Below, piece by piece: positions 7,498 through 15,973 of a DNA stretch of 64,000 bases (position 1 is the first letter of the stretch; each line of letters opens with the position of its first letter). Made by a program: the position numbers and the translations under genes. Location of the stretch: the NCBI RefSeq assembly GCF_005217525.1, contig NZ_PNXQ01000016.1:138877-202876 (forward strand), written 5' to 3'. The stretch comes from Paenibacillus terrae. GTDB lineage: Bacteria; Bacillota; Bacilli; Paenibacillales; Paenibacillaceae. The notes under the pieces are model-generated. The model did not search any database and was not told where the DNA came from. It worked only from the letters and a program-made list of their open reading frames with translations.

Positions 7498-9204
7498 ATG
7501 CGCCAAAGTCGATTATTACTGACAACATTACGTGAATCGCCCGCAGAAGCCGAAGTGATCAGTCATCAGCTTATGCTGCGTGCAGGGTTTATCCGGCAAC
7601 TCGCAGCCGGAGTGTATAGCTACATGCCACTCGGCAGACGTGTTCTCCGGAAAGTGGAGCAAATCGTACGGGATGAGATGGATCGTACAGGAGCTGGGGA
7701 GCTGTTAATGCCTGCATTGCAGCCTGCTGAGCTGTGGCAAGAGTCAGGGAGATACGATGTGTATGGTCCAGAGCTGATGCGTATTCAAGACCGACATGAT
7801 CGGGAGTTTGCCTTGGGTCCTACCCATGAAGAGGTCATTACGTCATTAGTGCGAAATGAGGTGAACTCCTATCGAAAATTACCTGTAATGCTGTATCAAA
7901 TTCAAACCAAGTTTCGGGATGAACGACGGCCACGATTTGGCCTGCTCCGTAGCAGAGAATTTTTGATGAAGGATGCCTATTCGTTTGATGCGAGCTGGGA
8001 AGGGCTGGATCAAGCTTATTGGAGTATGTTTAAGGCCTATCATCGTATTTTTACCCGTTGTGGCCTAAACTTTCGCGCAGTTGAAGCAGATGCGGGTGCT
8101 ATTGGCGGCGAAGGTGGAACACATGAATTTATGGCGCTGGCTGACATTGGCGAGGATACGATTGCTTCTTGTAATTGCTGTGACTATGCCGCTAATCTTG
8201 AAAAAGCCGAGCCACGAAGCATGGAAAAATCAGAAGCATTAACTGCCGCAGATAAAATGGGAAAATTTCACACTCCAGGTCTGCGCACGATAGATCAACT
8301 GGTTGAATCGCTGCAAATACAGCCACAGGATATGATCAAAACATTGATTTATATGGCTGATGATCAACCTGTTGCTGTAGTCGTCAGGGGAGATCATGAG
8401 GTCAACGAAGTGAAAGTTAAACATATTTTAGGTAGTGAAAAATTCGAAATAGCAAGTTCAGATACCGTATCAAAGGCGACTGGAGCCCCTTCGGGGTTCA
8501 TAGGTCCCTGGGGCTTGACGATCCCTGTGTGGGTGGATTACGCCGTTGTTCAAATGTCCAGCGGTATCGCAGGCGCGAACGAACTGGATTATCATTATCG
8601 GCATGTGAATCCAAGACGCGATATGGACCTTCGTCATGTGGCAGATTTACGCAACGTTATGGAAGGGGACCTATGTCCTCGCTGTGACAAAGGGGAATTG
8701 AAGCTTCATCGTGGAATTGAGATTGGACACGTGTTTAAACTGGGCACCAAATACAGCGATAAGCTGGGTGCGAATTTTTTGGACGCGTCTGGAGCAAATC
8801 AGATGATGATTATGGGCTGCTACGGCATTGGCGTTTCCCGAATCCTCTCTGCCATCGTTGAGCAAAATCATGATCAGAACGGAATGATATGGCCTCATGC
8901 GCTGGCCCCGTTTCAAGTTCATATTATTCCGATCTCTGTTAAAGACAGTCTGCAAATGCAGATGGCTGAGGATTTATACAACCAGCTACAGGATCACGGT
9001 GTCGAGGTGTTGATGGATGATCGAGAGGAACGCCCCGGGGTTAAATTCAAGGATTCTGATTTAGTGGGTATTCCCGTGCGCATCGTTGTGGGCAAAGATG
9101 CTGAACACGGGAAAATAGAGCTAGTAGATCGGAGAACCAGCAACAAAGAGACGATTCATATCAAAGATGTAGAGAGACGGATATTGGAGCTTATTCAACA
9201 ATAG
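7498..9204 (+). CDS. proS: prolyl-tRNA synthetase, bacterial type with editing domain
   Basis: A 568-residue class II synthetase that attaches proline to tRNA-Pro. The N-terminal core has motif 1/2 features (GELLMPALQPAELWQESGR, FRDERRPRFGLLRSREFLMK). An INS editing domain (about 225-385) sits between motifs 2 and 3; it deacylates Ala-tRNA-Pro. Motif 3 is CYGIGVSRIL, and an anticodon-binding domain closes the protein. The ATG at 7498 follows AAGGAGG and is preferred over a frame start at 7447, which lies inside the leader terminator. The gene is free-standing, not in the usual rseP-proS-polC context, which fits an additional stress-responsive copy; this cannot be tested from the window. Confidence 0.95.
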   Translation: MRQSRLLLTTLRESPAEAEVISHQLMLRAGFIRQLAAGVYSYMPLGRRVLRKVEQIVRDEMDRTGAGELLMPALQPAELWQESGRYDVYGPELMRIQDRHDREFALGPTHEEVITSLVRNEVNSYRKLPVMLYQIQTKFRDERRPRFGLLRSREFLMKDAYSFDASWEGLDQAYWSMFKAYHRIFTRCGLNFRAVEADAGAIGGEGGTHEFMALADIGEDTIASCNCCDYAANLEKAEPRSMEKSEALTAADKMGKFHTPGLRTIDQLVESLQIQPQDMIKTLIYMADDQPVAVVVRGDHEVNEVKVKHILGSEKFEIASSDTVSKATGAPSGFIGPWGLTIPVWVDYAVVQMSSGIAGANELDYHYRHVNPRRDMDLRHVADLRNVMEGDLCPRCDKGELKLHRGIEIGHVFKLGTKYSDKLGANFLDASGANQMMIMGCYGIGVSRILSAIVEQNHDQNGMIWPHALAPFQVHIIPISVKDSLQMQMAEDLYNQLQDHGVEVLMDDREERPGVKFKDSDLVGIPVRIVVGKDAEHGKIELVDRRTSNKETIHIKDVERRILELIQQ

Positions 9205-9256
9205 CTACTCAGCTTATTCATTTACAGGCCTGTACCACCTACGCTCCCACAATTCA

Positions 9257-9292
9257 ATACGCCCGGACTATAATCGTGTGGGCGTATCTTTA
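9257..9292 (+). terminator. probable terminator after proS
   Basis: ATACGCCC and GGGCGTAT form an 8-bp stem with a 15-nt loop, followed by a weak CTTT stretch. It lies between the convergent ends of proS and the spermidine-synthase-like gene. Confidence 0.5.
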
Positions 9293-9312
9293 ACAACAAT
9301 TACTATATATCA

Positions 9313-10104
9313 TCAAGTATCTCTGTCTTGTAGAATGTGACCTTCTCCAAGTGCAATCTCATTGAAGCCAGCCATATGGCGTGCCTGAAATCGGATCGGC
9401 TTGTCTCGGCCTATCATAATGATATTTTGCAGGTCAGCAGCGCCTTCCGAGGGGAGGGAGAAAGCTGTGACATAAGCGAATACCCCACGCAACGTTGTAT
9501 GAATGGCATTCATCAGATGATCGTGTTCACTTTTGCCCATTACATTCATAATCATGGACCCTTCCAAATCCAGCTTTTCTTTGACGATCCCGAAAAATTC
9601 TCTGGATATTAAATGCGGCGGCGTTCCCTGATCTGTGAAGGCATCTAAAATAATATAATCATAAGCATCTGGCGCTTCTTTCTCCAAAATGAGGCGACCA
9701 TCACCGACAGTCACATTGTCCTTATTGTATCCAAAGAATGTACGACTGAACTCCACGACTTGTGCATCCAGCTCGGCAATCTTAAAACGTTTATCTGTAA
9801 AATGACCCGCAATCGTACCTATACCGTGCCCGATTACAAACACGTCTTCAAATGACGGATCGTTCAGCTCCATGAGATGGATGATTGCTCTCGGATATTC
9901 GAACAGAATGCGTTGAGGATGATTCAAATCCACCGCGCCTTGTACGGCTGCATTTGAAAACTGCATCACCCGGAATAATCCTTTTTCACCATACAGCTCT
10001 GTGGTATCGTATACCGTTATTTCATGATTATTGCTCAACTTTTTATATAGTACATCCAAGTGATCTATCCCCTTCAAGTCATACTCCACCATCATATTAG
10101 ACAT
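9313..10104 (-). CDS. spermidine synthase-like methyltransferase-fold protein
   Basis: A 263-residue protein of the spermidine/spermine synthase superfamily. The glycine-rich cofactor loop is VFVIGHGIGTIAGHF (about 90-104), followed by the acidic ribose-binding region IAELDAQVVEFSR and the loop DGR...YDYIILDAFTDQG.PPHL. True SpeE proteins have GGGDGG in the loop, so this one is divergent and may not make spermidine. Its ATG follows the TAA of the secreted phosphoesterase without a gap, so the two are translationally linked. The aguAB genes at 38-40 kb make putrescine, but there is no direct link. Confidence 0.75.
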   Translation of the reverse strand: MSNMMVEYDLKGIDHLDVLYKKLSNNHEITVYDTTELYGEKGLFRVMQFSNAAVQGAVDLNHPQRILFEYPRAIIHLMELNDPSFEDVFVIGHGIGTIAGHFTDKRFKIAELDAQVVEFSRTFFGYNKDNVTVGDGRLILEKEAPDAYDYIILDAFTDQGTPPHLISREFFGIVKEKLDLEGSMIMNVMGKSEHDHLMNAIHTTLRGVFAYVTAFSLPSEGAADLQNIIMIGRDKPIRFQARHMAGFNEIALGEGHILQDRDT

Positions 10105-11034
10105 TTATGAGCCTGTTGTCCATATATTAAGCGGCGGTGCCGTTCTGCTCTTGCCCAGCAGCTCCAATCCGTATAATTGTTCGATCATGCGCAGCACGGA
10201 GAAATGATTGCTTTTCTCGTTGTATGGGCCGTTTTTCAAATGAGGACCTATGATCATAGTCGGGATTTTGTTGTTGCTGCTCATGTCATCTTCGTCCCAT
10301 GTTACGACTAAAAGACTGTTATGCTGCGGCGCCCAGCGGGCATAAGAGGACAAGTGGGCTTGCAACCATTGATCTGCTTCCCGGATCGTGCCGTCGTGCA
10401 TATCGTGGTTCAGGTTGGGAATGACAAAAGAAACGGCCGGCAACTGATTAAAATTTTGCGGAAAGCTGGTTAAAGGCATATTGATCGAGGCAGGCAGGTT
10501 GGTGAAATTCACCCACGGATTATGTTTTCTGGCATATCGGGTTTTCAGATCATAAGGGCCTGTAAATCCGGTTTTGGGCAGTCCCTCTGAGTAGCCCCCA
10601 AACGTATATCCATGTTTCGTAAGCTCCAATGCCAGATTGTTGGCGTTCATCTTCTTGGGAGTCAGGTCATTATTCACCCCTTGATTGGAACCGGAAAAAA
10701 GATCCAGATAGTTCGGTTGACTCGGGTGTTCGATCGCATAATGATTCATCAGAGAAACACCGTTTTTCATCAGGTCATTCATAAAGGGTGCGGAAGAATT
10801 GCCTGATATTTTTTTCGACGAATGATTTTCTTCCACAACAATGACGATATGATCCATACGGTGCGGAGACTTGGCGGCATTGGACTGCGTTGTTTCAGAC
10901 TTGACGGGTGTGACCGCCAAAGCCGAGGGTTGAACGCCCTTAGCATCAGAACGGTTCGTAAACCAGTCGGAATGAGACATTATACAAAAGGCTACCGTTA
11001 GAGCGATGGCGGTCAACAGTATTTTCATTTTCAA
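10105..11034 (-). CDS. secreted phosphoesterase (acid phosphatase/phospholipase C superfamily)
   Basis: A 309-residue exported protein. Residues about 4-20 are a hydrophobic signal segment. The mature part begins with HIVIVVEENHSSKKI, typical of the PF04185 phosphoesterase family (AcpA, phospholipase C), with later motifs IEHPSQPNYLDLFSG, FVIPNLNHDMHDG and LLVVTWDEDD that carry the metal-binding Asp and His residues. It should cleave phosphate esters outside the membrane; substrate unknown. Its stop codon is directly followed by the ATG of the methyltransferase-fold gene. It is divergent from the two-component system at 11231, with repeated TCATGA motifs between them. Confidence 0.85.
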   Translation of the reverse strand: MKMKILLTAIALTVAFCIMSHSDWFTNRSDAKGVQPSALAVTPVKSETTQSNAAKSPHRMDHIVIVVEENHSSKKISGNSSAPFMNDLMKNGVSLMNHYAIEHPSQPNYLDLFSGSNQGVNNDLTPKKMNANNLALELTKHGYTFGGYSEGLPKTGFTGPYDLKTRYARKHNPWVNFTNLPASINMPLTSFPQNFNQLPAVSFVIPNLNHDMHDGTIREADQWLQAHLSSYARWAPQHNSLLVVTWDEDDMSSNNKIPTMIIGPHLKNGPYNEKSNHFSVLRMIEQLYGLELLGKSRTAPPLNIWTTGS

Positions 11035-11049
11035 CAGAGGAACCTCATT

Positions 11050-11130
11050 TCATGATTAATTGATCACAGAACTGTGTTCATAGATTCATGATCAAGCTTA
11101 CTCAGGACACATTAAAATATCATGAGAAAA
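11050..11130. promoter_or_regulatory. divergent control region with repeated TCATGA motifs
   Basis: Between the divergent phosphoesterase and response-regulator genes, TCATGA occurs three times (about 11050, 11086 and 11120). The last copy, TCATGAGAAAA at 11120-11130, is identical to a site at 14092-14102 upstream of the PAP2 phosphatase gene. They are candidate binding sites for the neighbouring OmpR-type regulator. Confidence 0.45.
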
Positions 11131-11230
11131 ATAAAGTGAAAAGATCATTATTTTTTAATGTACATAGAGTAAACTTATTTCTATATCAAGCATACTAGGA
11201 AAAGACGCCCCGAGCATAGAAAGGATAGCT

Positions 11231-11902
11231 ATGAAGAAGATACTGCTGATCGAGGATGAGAAAAATTTGGCCCGTTTCATTGAACTGGAACTAAAGCATG
11301 AATCTTACGAGGTAACCGTCAACTATGAAGGTCGGAAGGGGCTGGAGTCTGCGTTAAACGAGGAATGGGATATCATCCTGCTGGATTTAATGCTTCCAGG
11401 TCTCAACGGAATCGAAGTATGCCGACGGATTCGCAAAACGAAGCAAACTCCCATCATTATGCTGACCGCCAGAGACGGTGTGATGGACAAAGTGATGGGG
11501 CTGGACAGCGGGGCAGATGATTATATCCCTAAGCCATTTGCTATTGAAGAGTTGCTGGCACGGATGCGTTCTTTGCTGCGACGCAGTGGCTCTGTGGAGG
11601 ATACCAATCAAATTATCTACAATGGATTGGTGTTGGACAGCGAGGCCCGCATTTTGACCAAAGACCAGCAGATTATTGAGTTGACGAAGCGTGAATTTGA
11701 TCTGCTGTCCATATTAATGCAGAATATTGGGCGCGTCATGACCCGGGAGAGGCTAATGGAACTCATATGGGGCTATGATTCAGAGGTGGAAACGAATGTC
11801 GTCGATGTATATATTCGTTATCTGCGAAGCAAAATCGACGAGCCTGGGGAACCGAGCTTTATTCAGACACTACGCGGATTGGGGTATGTGATCCGAAGAT
11901 GA
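11231..11902 (+). CDS. OmpR/PhoB-family response regulator
   Basis: A 223-residue regulator. The receiver domain has the acidic pair in LLIEDEKN, the phospho-acceptor Asp in WDIILLDLMLPGLNG and the Lys in DDYIPKPFAIEELLARM. The C-terminal winged helix contains LTKREFDLLSILMQN and VVDVYIRYLRSKID, ending GLGYVIRR. It resembles Bacillus YkoG. It overlaps the kinase gene by four bases (ATGA), so the pair is cotranslated. Flanking phosphatase genes on both sides are likely targets. Confidence 0.95.
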   Translation: MKKILLIEDEKNLARFIELELKHESYEVTVNYEGRKGLESALNEEWDIILLDLMLPGLNGIEVCRRIRKTKQTPIIMLTARDGVMDKVMGLDSGADDYIPKPFAIEELLARMRSLLRRSGSVEDTNQIIYNGLVLDSEARILTKDQQIIELTKREFDLLSILMQNIGRVMTRERLMELIWGYDSEVETNVVDVYIRYLRSKIDEPGEPSFIQTLRGLGYVIRR

Positions 11903-13305
11903 CAACGTTAAAATTCATATTCTCCCGACTCCCTATTCGTTGGAAATTGGCGGTGTGGTCTTCGTTGCTGCTATGTATTCTGTTTGTTTTGTACAACGGT
12001 GTCCAATATTTTACGATTAACCAATGGATGATCAGCGAGGGAGAAGTGAGCATCCGCAAGAGTATGAATGAAATCCAAAACTTTTTTCAGGAAAAACAGA
12101 TGTCTGCGCAGGAAATAGTAAACAGTCAACGTTTTGTTGAGGATATGAATGATCCGCATCAAATGATCCGCATATTGAATCAGCAAGGAACCCCGCTATT
12201 GAGCGTCAGCGATGAGATGCCTGAGGATTGGTTTCCGCCGCAAACGGCGCAAAGCACTCGGATTATGACTGCCTGGCATCTGGAGGACCAGGTTTTGATC
12301 ATGCGAAGTCCGCTGAATTCAGGTGGTTTTAGGGGAACAATTGAAATTATCAATAATATGGAAAATTTAGAGAAGGTGAGTGACAAAATAAAAGGTGTCA
12401 TGATTATGGGCGGTATAGGTGCTATTCTATTAAGCGCTCTAGGAGGAGTTTTTCTTTCACGCCAGTTAATCCGGCCGATTCAGTCCATGACGGATACGAT
12501 GACAAGAATACGGAAAAAAGGGCTGCATGAGGAACGTGTCCAAGTATCCGATAACAATGACGAGCTGTCAAATCTGGGAAGAGTGTTTAATGGGCTGATT
12601 GATCAGTTGGAGCGTTCTTTTCTACAGCAAAAGCAGTTTGTTGAGGATGCCTCCCATGAATTACGTACACCCATTTCGATTATTGAAGGCCATATCTCCT
12701 TATTGAACCGCTGGGGCAAACACGATCCGGCCATATTGGACGAGTCGCTCAGTGTGTCCGTCCAGGAGCTTGAGCGTTTGAAAGGCATTGTAAACGATCT
12801 TTTGGAGTTGACGCGGGCCGAATCGGGAACTTCTGAACAGAATGTGCCTGTAATAGAAATCCGTCACACCGTTCAGTATACGCTCACCAATTTTGCCATG
12901 CTGCATCCTGATATGATATTCCGGGAGGAACTGACTCCCCTCGAAAAGGTGCAGATTCACATCACGCCTCAGCATCTGGAACAACTGTTACTGATCGTGC
13001 TGGATAACGCCGTTAAATATGCTGGCTCTTCGAAAGAAATCCTTGTAACGGGGACGCTGGAACGAGACGAGGTTTATATTCATATTACCGATTACGGAAT
13101 CGGAATTCCGGCGGAGGACTTGCCATATGTATTCGACCGATTTTATCGGGTGGATAAGGCCAGAGGCCGCGAGCAGGGCGGGACAGGTTTGGGCCTTGCG
13201 ATAGCCAAGCAGCTGGTCAAGCGATATAACGGTAACATCAGAGTAAGCAGTATTGAACATATAGGGACAACCGTAACGCTTTGTTTTCCAATATACAGAC
13301 TCTAA
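11899..13305 (+). CDS. sensor histidine kinase, OmpR-partner type
   Basis: A 468-residue membrane kinase with two transmembrane helices (about 15-38 and 165-188) enclosing a sensor region of about 125 residues outside the cell, then HAMP, a HisKA dimerisation domain with the phospho-His in VEDASHELRTPISIIEGH, and an ATPase domain with N box VLDNAVKYAG, G1 ITDYGIGIP, F box DRFYRVD and G2 QGGTGLGLAIAKQ. It resembles YkoH. The signal is unknown; phosphatase neighbours hint at cell-envelope or phosphate-ester cues. Confidence 0.95.
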   Translation: MTTLKFIFSRLPIRWKLAVWSSLLLCILFVLYNGVQYFTINQWMISEGEVSIRKSMNEIQNFFQEKQMSAQEIVNSQRFVEDMNDPHQMIRILNQQGTPLLSVSDEMPEDWFPPQTAQSTRIMTAWHLEDQVLIMRSPLNSGGFRGTIEIINNMENLEKVSDKIKGVMIMGGIGAILLSALGGVFLSRQLIRPIQSMTDTMTRIRKKGLHEERVQVSDNNDELSNLGRVFNGLIDQLERSFLQQKQFVEDASHELRTPISIIEGHISLLNRWGKHDPAILDESLSVSVQELERLKGIVNDLLELTRAESGTSEQNVPVIEIRHTVQYTLTNFAMLHPDMIFREELTPLEKVQIHITPQHLEQLLLIVLDNAVKYAGSSKEILVTGTLERDEVYIHITDYGIGIPAEDLPYVFDRFYRVDKARGREQGGTGLGLAIAKQLVKRYNGNIRVSSIEHIGTTVTLCFPIYRL

Positions 13306-13321
13306 ATAGGTTAGATAAATC

Positions 13322-13365
13322 AAAGAAGCTCCGTAAGCCATATCCATGGTTTACGGAGCTTCTTT
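13322..13365. terminator. bidirectional terminator between kinase and PAP2 genes
   Basis: AAGAAGCTCCGTAA and TTACGGAGCTTCTTT form a long stem with A and T tracts at its two ends, serving both convergent genes. Confidence 0.9.
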
Positions 13366-13370
13366 CACAC

Positions 13371-13994
13371 TCAAGCATCGTCAGCTTGTGGTTTGTTTGA
13401 TCTGTTCCAGATTTTATGTTCCATTTTTTCGTACAGGTTCAAGCAAGAATTTACCAGTTTCCGAGGATGTTTGAAACGCAGGAGAAGATATCGGGTACTA
13501 ACTGCAGACAAGGTGCCAATCAGCGCACCAGCCGCAATATCTGACGGGTAATGAACGCCAGTCCAGATACGGGAAAAACCAATAAGTAAAGCTGCGGCGA
13601 GCCACAACAATCTAAACCTCTTACCGTACAGCCAAAACGTGGCCGCCAGCGCAAAAGCTCCAATGGCGTGGTCGCTCGGGAAGGAGGCATTGGCCGGGTG
13701 CTTGATTAGCTGAATGACGGCGTGGGTGACGAAGGGACGATCCCGATACACAAGATGTCCGATGATAAAGCTGATCCCCATGCCCAGACAAACGGATACC
13801 ACCGCCGAGATGACCATTTTCCGGTTAAGTTTATTTCTTGAAAACCAGTACAGGAGCAAGGCCAGGGCGAACACATATTGGGCATCTTCGGCGAAAAAAC
13901 GCATCAGCCCATTCAGAACAGAAAAGCTGTTCGCTTGTTCATTAATGAGGTGAAAAATCTGATAGTCCAGGTTAGATAACATATTAGATAACAT
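13371..13994 (-). CDS. PAP2-family phosphatase, BcrC-like undecaprenyl-diphosphatase
   Basis: A polytopic membrane protein of about 207 residues. It carries the three PAP2 motifs: YRDRPF, ASFPSDHAIGAF (PSxH) and SRIWTGVHYPSDIAAG. BcrC proteins recycle undecaprenyl pyrophosphate and protect against bacitracin; the order of helices and length fit. A longer frame begins at 14027, but AGGAG lies 11 bases before the ATG at 13994. The first 24 bases are an exact 12-bp tandem duplication (MLSN twice). Control by the neighbouring two-component system is suggested by the shared upstream motif at 14091. Confidence 0.88.
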   Translation of the reverse strand: MLSNMLSNLDYQIFHLINEQANSFSVLNGLMRFFAEDAQYVFALALLLYWFSRNKLNRKMVISAVVSVCLGMGISFIIGHLVYRDRPFVTHAVIQLIKHPANASFPSDHAIGAFALAATFWLYGKRFRLLWLAAALLIGFSRIWTGVHYPSDIAAGALIGTLSAVSTRYLLLRFKHPRKLVNSCLNLYEKMEHKIWNRSNKPQADDA

Positions 13995-14090
13995 ATTAGG
14001 GATTACTCCTTTTCTTATGTGATTCAAAAGTAGAAAGTAACATGATCTTAACTCTTGAACATGGGAGCACCCTTAGATGAAAATTAGAAT

Positions 14091-14103
14091 TTCATGAGAA
14101 AAT
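14091..14103. promoter_or_regulatory. TCATGAGAAAA motif upstream of the PAP2 gene
   Basis: TTCATGAGAAAAT lies about 100 bp upstream of the PAP2 start. Its 11-bp core is repeated exactly at 11120-11130, upstream of the phosphoesterase and response-regulator genes. A further CATGATCTTAAC copy lies at 14041. Candidate site for the OmpR-type regulator in between. Confidence 0.4.
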
Positions 14104-14209
14104 GAGATATTTTTATCACTAAATCCTTTGAACTTGTTCAAGTGTCCTTTAGGAGATATAATATACAAGGCAGCATTTTGCATCATTCGATTCCCGACGC
14201 TTGAAAGTA

Positions 14210-14249
14210 CAATATATAGACGAACTAAACCGTTTCGATCTATATATTG
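14210..14249. repeat. perfect 11-bp inverted repeat in the PAP2/YebC intergenic region
   Basis: CAATATATAGA and TCTATATATTG are exact complements separated by 18 bases, which themselves contain CGAA...TTCG. There is no T tract, so it is not an intrinsic terminator. It lies in the 348-bp gap between the divergent PAP2 and YebC genes; the rest of this gap is AT-rich with the TCATGAGAAAA motif and no further gene. Confidence 0.6.
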
Positions 14250-14342
14250 CTGATCTAAAATCGCTCTTGGGATTTATGCAAAATGCTCAAGGATATAATG
14301 AATACCGTTGTGTATATTCATATAGAAAGAGAGCGGGATATT

Positions 14343-15062
14343 ATGGGACGTAAGTGGAACAATATTAAAGAAAAAAAGGCATCCAAGGATGCTAATACGA
14401 GTCGTATATATGCTAAATTTGGCGTAGAAATTTATGTAGCAGCCAAACAGGGTGAGCCTGATCCTGAATCCAATCGGGTTTTAAGAGTCGTACTAGAACG
14501 TGCAAAAACGTACAATGTACCGAAAGCCATCATTGACCGAGCGATTGAAAAAGCAAAAGGCGCCGGAGATGAAAACTATGTTGAGCTTCGCTATGAAGGC
14601 TTCGGACCGAACGGTTCCATGGTCATTGTAGATGCACTCACCAATAACGTAAACCGTACGGCATCTGATGTGCGTTCTGCTTTTACTAAAAATGGCGGCA
14701 GTCTGGGTGTAAGCGGATCTGTAGCCTATATGTTTGATTCAACAGCGGTTATTGGTCTGGTAGGTAAAACCGCAGATGAAGTGTTGGAGCTGTTGATGGA
14801 GGCAGATGTAGAGGTGCGTGATATCATCGAAGAGGATGAGGCTGTTATCGTATACGCGGAGCCTGACCAATTCCATGCTGTACAGGAAGCTTTCAAGCAG
14901 GCGGGAGTTACAGAATTTACAGTGGCCGAACTTACCATGCTTGCCCAAAATGATATTACTCTTCCAGAAGATGCACAGCTTCAATTTGACAAATTGATTG
15001 ATGCATTAGAAGATTTGGAGGACGTTCAGCAGGTTTACCACAACGTAGACTCTGAGGAATAG
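14343..15062 (+). CDS. YebC/PmpR-family regulatory protein (YeeN type)
   Basis: A 239-residue cytoplasmic protein that covers the whole YebC family. The start [17 protein letters not shown] is the shortened form typical of the YeeN subgroup, followed by [18 protein letters not shown] and [23 protein letters not shown] sequence (here LTNNVNRT). YebC-type proteins bind nucleic acid; recent work assigns some members to relieving ribosome stalling at proline runs, others were described as transcription factors. The ATG at 14343 is chosen because the upstream 20 residues of the longer frame are not conserved in character. It stands alone. Confidence 0.93.
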   Translation: MGRKWNNIKEKKASKDANTSRIYAKFGVEIYVAAKQGEPDPESNRVLRVVLERAKTYNVPKAIIDRAIEKAKGAGDENYVELRYEGFGPNGSMVIVDALTNNVNRTASDVRSAFTKNGGSLGVSGSVAYMFDSTAVIGLVGKTADEVLELLMEADVEVRDIIEEDEAVIVYAEPDQFHAVQEAFKQAGVTEFTVAELTMLAQNDITLPEDAQLQFDKLIDALEDLEDVQQVYHNVDSEE

Positions 15063-15212
15063 TTACTTCAGGATTTTGCAAAATCCTCACTTATGAGCAA
15101 CATAAAAACATCGTATTCCGATACGGTGTTTTTTGTGTAAATACAGCTATTTCTGTGTAATTGGGCAACGGGCCCTGGTTTGTTGAATGGGAGAATTGGC
15201 GTTTTTTCTAGG

Positions 15213-15228
15213 CTGATTAGTCTGATAA
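15213..15228. promoter_or_regulatory. candidate TetR operator upstream of the regulator gene
   Basis: CTGATTAGTCTGATAA contains the right half AGTCTG of the palindrome found at 15926-15941 upstream of the NmrA-type gene, with a degenerate left half. This fits autoregulation by the TetR protein. Confidence 0.45.
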
Positions 15229-15266
15229 AAGGTATGATCATAGGCAATCGGAGGTGAAAGTGAAGT

Positions 15267-15851
15267 TTGGGAAGAGCTAAAGAATTCGATACAGAGAGTG
15301 TCTTGCGAAAAGCCATGGCTGTATTTGGAGAGCATGGCTATGAGGGAACTTCTCTTGCCATTTTATTGGATCAGCTCGGTATAGCACGGCAGAGTCTTTA
15401 CGATACCTATGGGACGAAATATGATTTATTTTTTTCGGCTATTCAGCTCTATATGGGTGACAAAACTGAAGTCGTAGTTCATCTTCTAAGTCAACCAGGG
15501 AGCATTAAGGAAGCCATAGCGATGATTTTTAATGAATCTGTCAGGGTTTTGACGGACCCCAAGCTATCCAAGGAATGCTTTATTATGAACAGTGCTATTG
15601 AACAGGTTCCGCATCATCATGAAATCAAAGTTTTTATATCTGCGAATACAGAAAGGCTTGAGCTTGCTTTCTACAAGGCCCTGGTTCGTGCCCAAGAAGA
15701 GGGAGAGATTCATTCTACGGAACCTGAGCTATTGTCAATGGCCAGATTTCTAAATCATGCCCGGCTATCGTTGACATTTACTGCCAAAACGGGCGCAAGC
15801 CCTGATGTGCTTAAAGATATCGTGCGTACGACGTTGTCGATTTTGGATTGA
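15267..15851 (+). CDS. TetR/AcrR-family transcriptional regulator
   Basis: A 194-residue repressor-type protein starting at TTG behind GGAGG (12-base spacing). The N-terminal helix-turn-helix is typical: AMAVFGEHGYEGTSLAILLDQLGIARQSLYDTYGTK, given here in shortened form as residues 13-48 with the recognition helix in IARQSLYDTYG. The C-terminal ligand domain matches the TetR_C subgroup common near oxidoreductases (KECFIMNSAIE). It precedes an NmrA-type gene, and GACT/AGTC palindromes lie in front of both genes, so it probably represses both until an inducer binds. Confidence 0.9.
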   Translation: MGRAKEFDTESVLRKAMAVFGEHGYEGTSLAILLDQLGIARQSLYDTYGTKYDLFFSAIQLYMGDKTEVVVHLLSQPGSIKEAIAMIFNESVRVLTDPKLSKECFIMNSAIEQVPHHHEIKVFISANTERLELAFYKALVRAQEEGEIHSTEPELLSMARFLNHARLSLTFTAKTGASPDVLKDIVRTTLSILD

Positions 15852-15894
15852 TTTTATTTTGAGCGCTTTATAGCGTTTATTTTTTGATGATTTC

Positions 15895-15941
15895 GGACCG
15901 ATTAGTCAATTTTTTTTGGATATTCCAGACTGTTTAGTCTG
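15895..15941. promoter_or_regulatory. two candidate TetR operators before the NmrA-type gene
   Basis: CAGACTGTTTAGTCTG at 15926-15941 is a perfect palindrome with 6-bp arms and a 4-bp centre. A half-conserved copy, GGACCGATTAGTCAA, lies at 15895-15909. Both share the GATT/GTTT-AGTC core with the site upstream of the TetR gene. Confidence 0.6.
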
Positions 15942-15973
15942 AAAAATTTGTTTTCGATAAGGAGATAAGTCCA

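Noticed and set aside
10105-14027. Antibiotic resistance island (bacitracin)
   Set aside because: The BcrC-like gene alone is a housekeeping function as well, and there is no BceAB-type transporter beside it.
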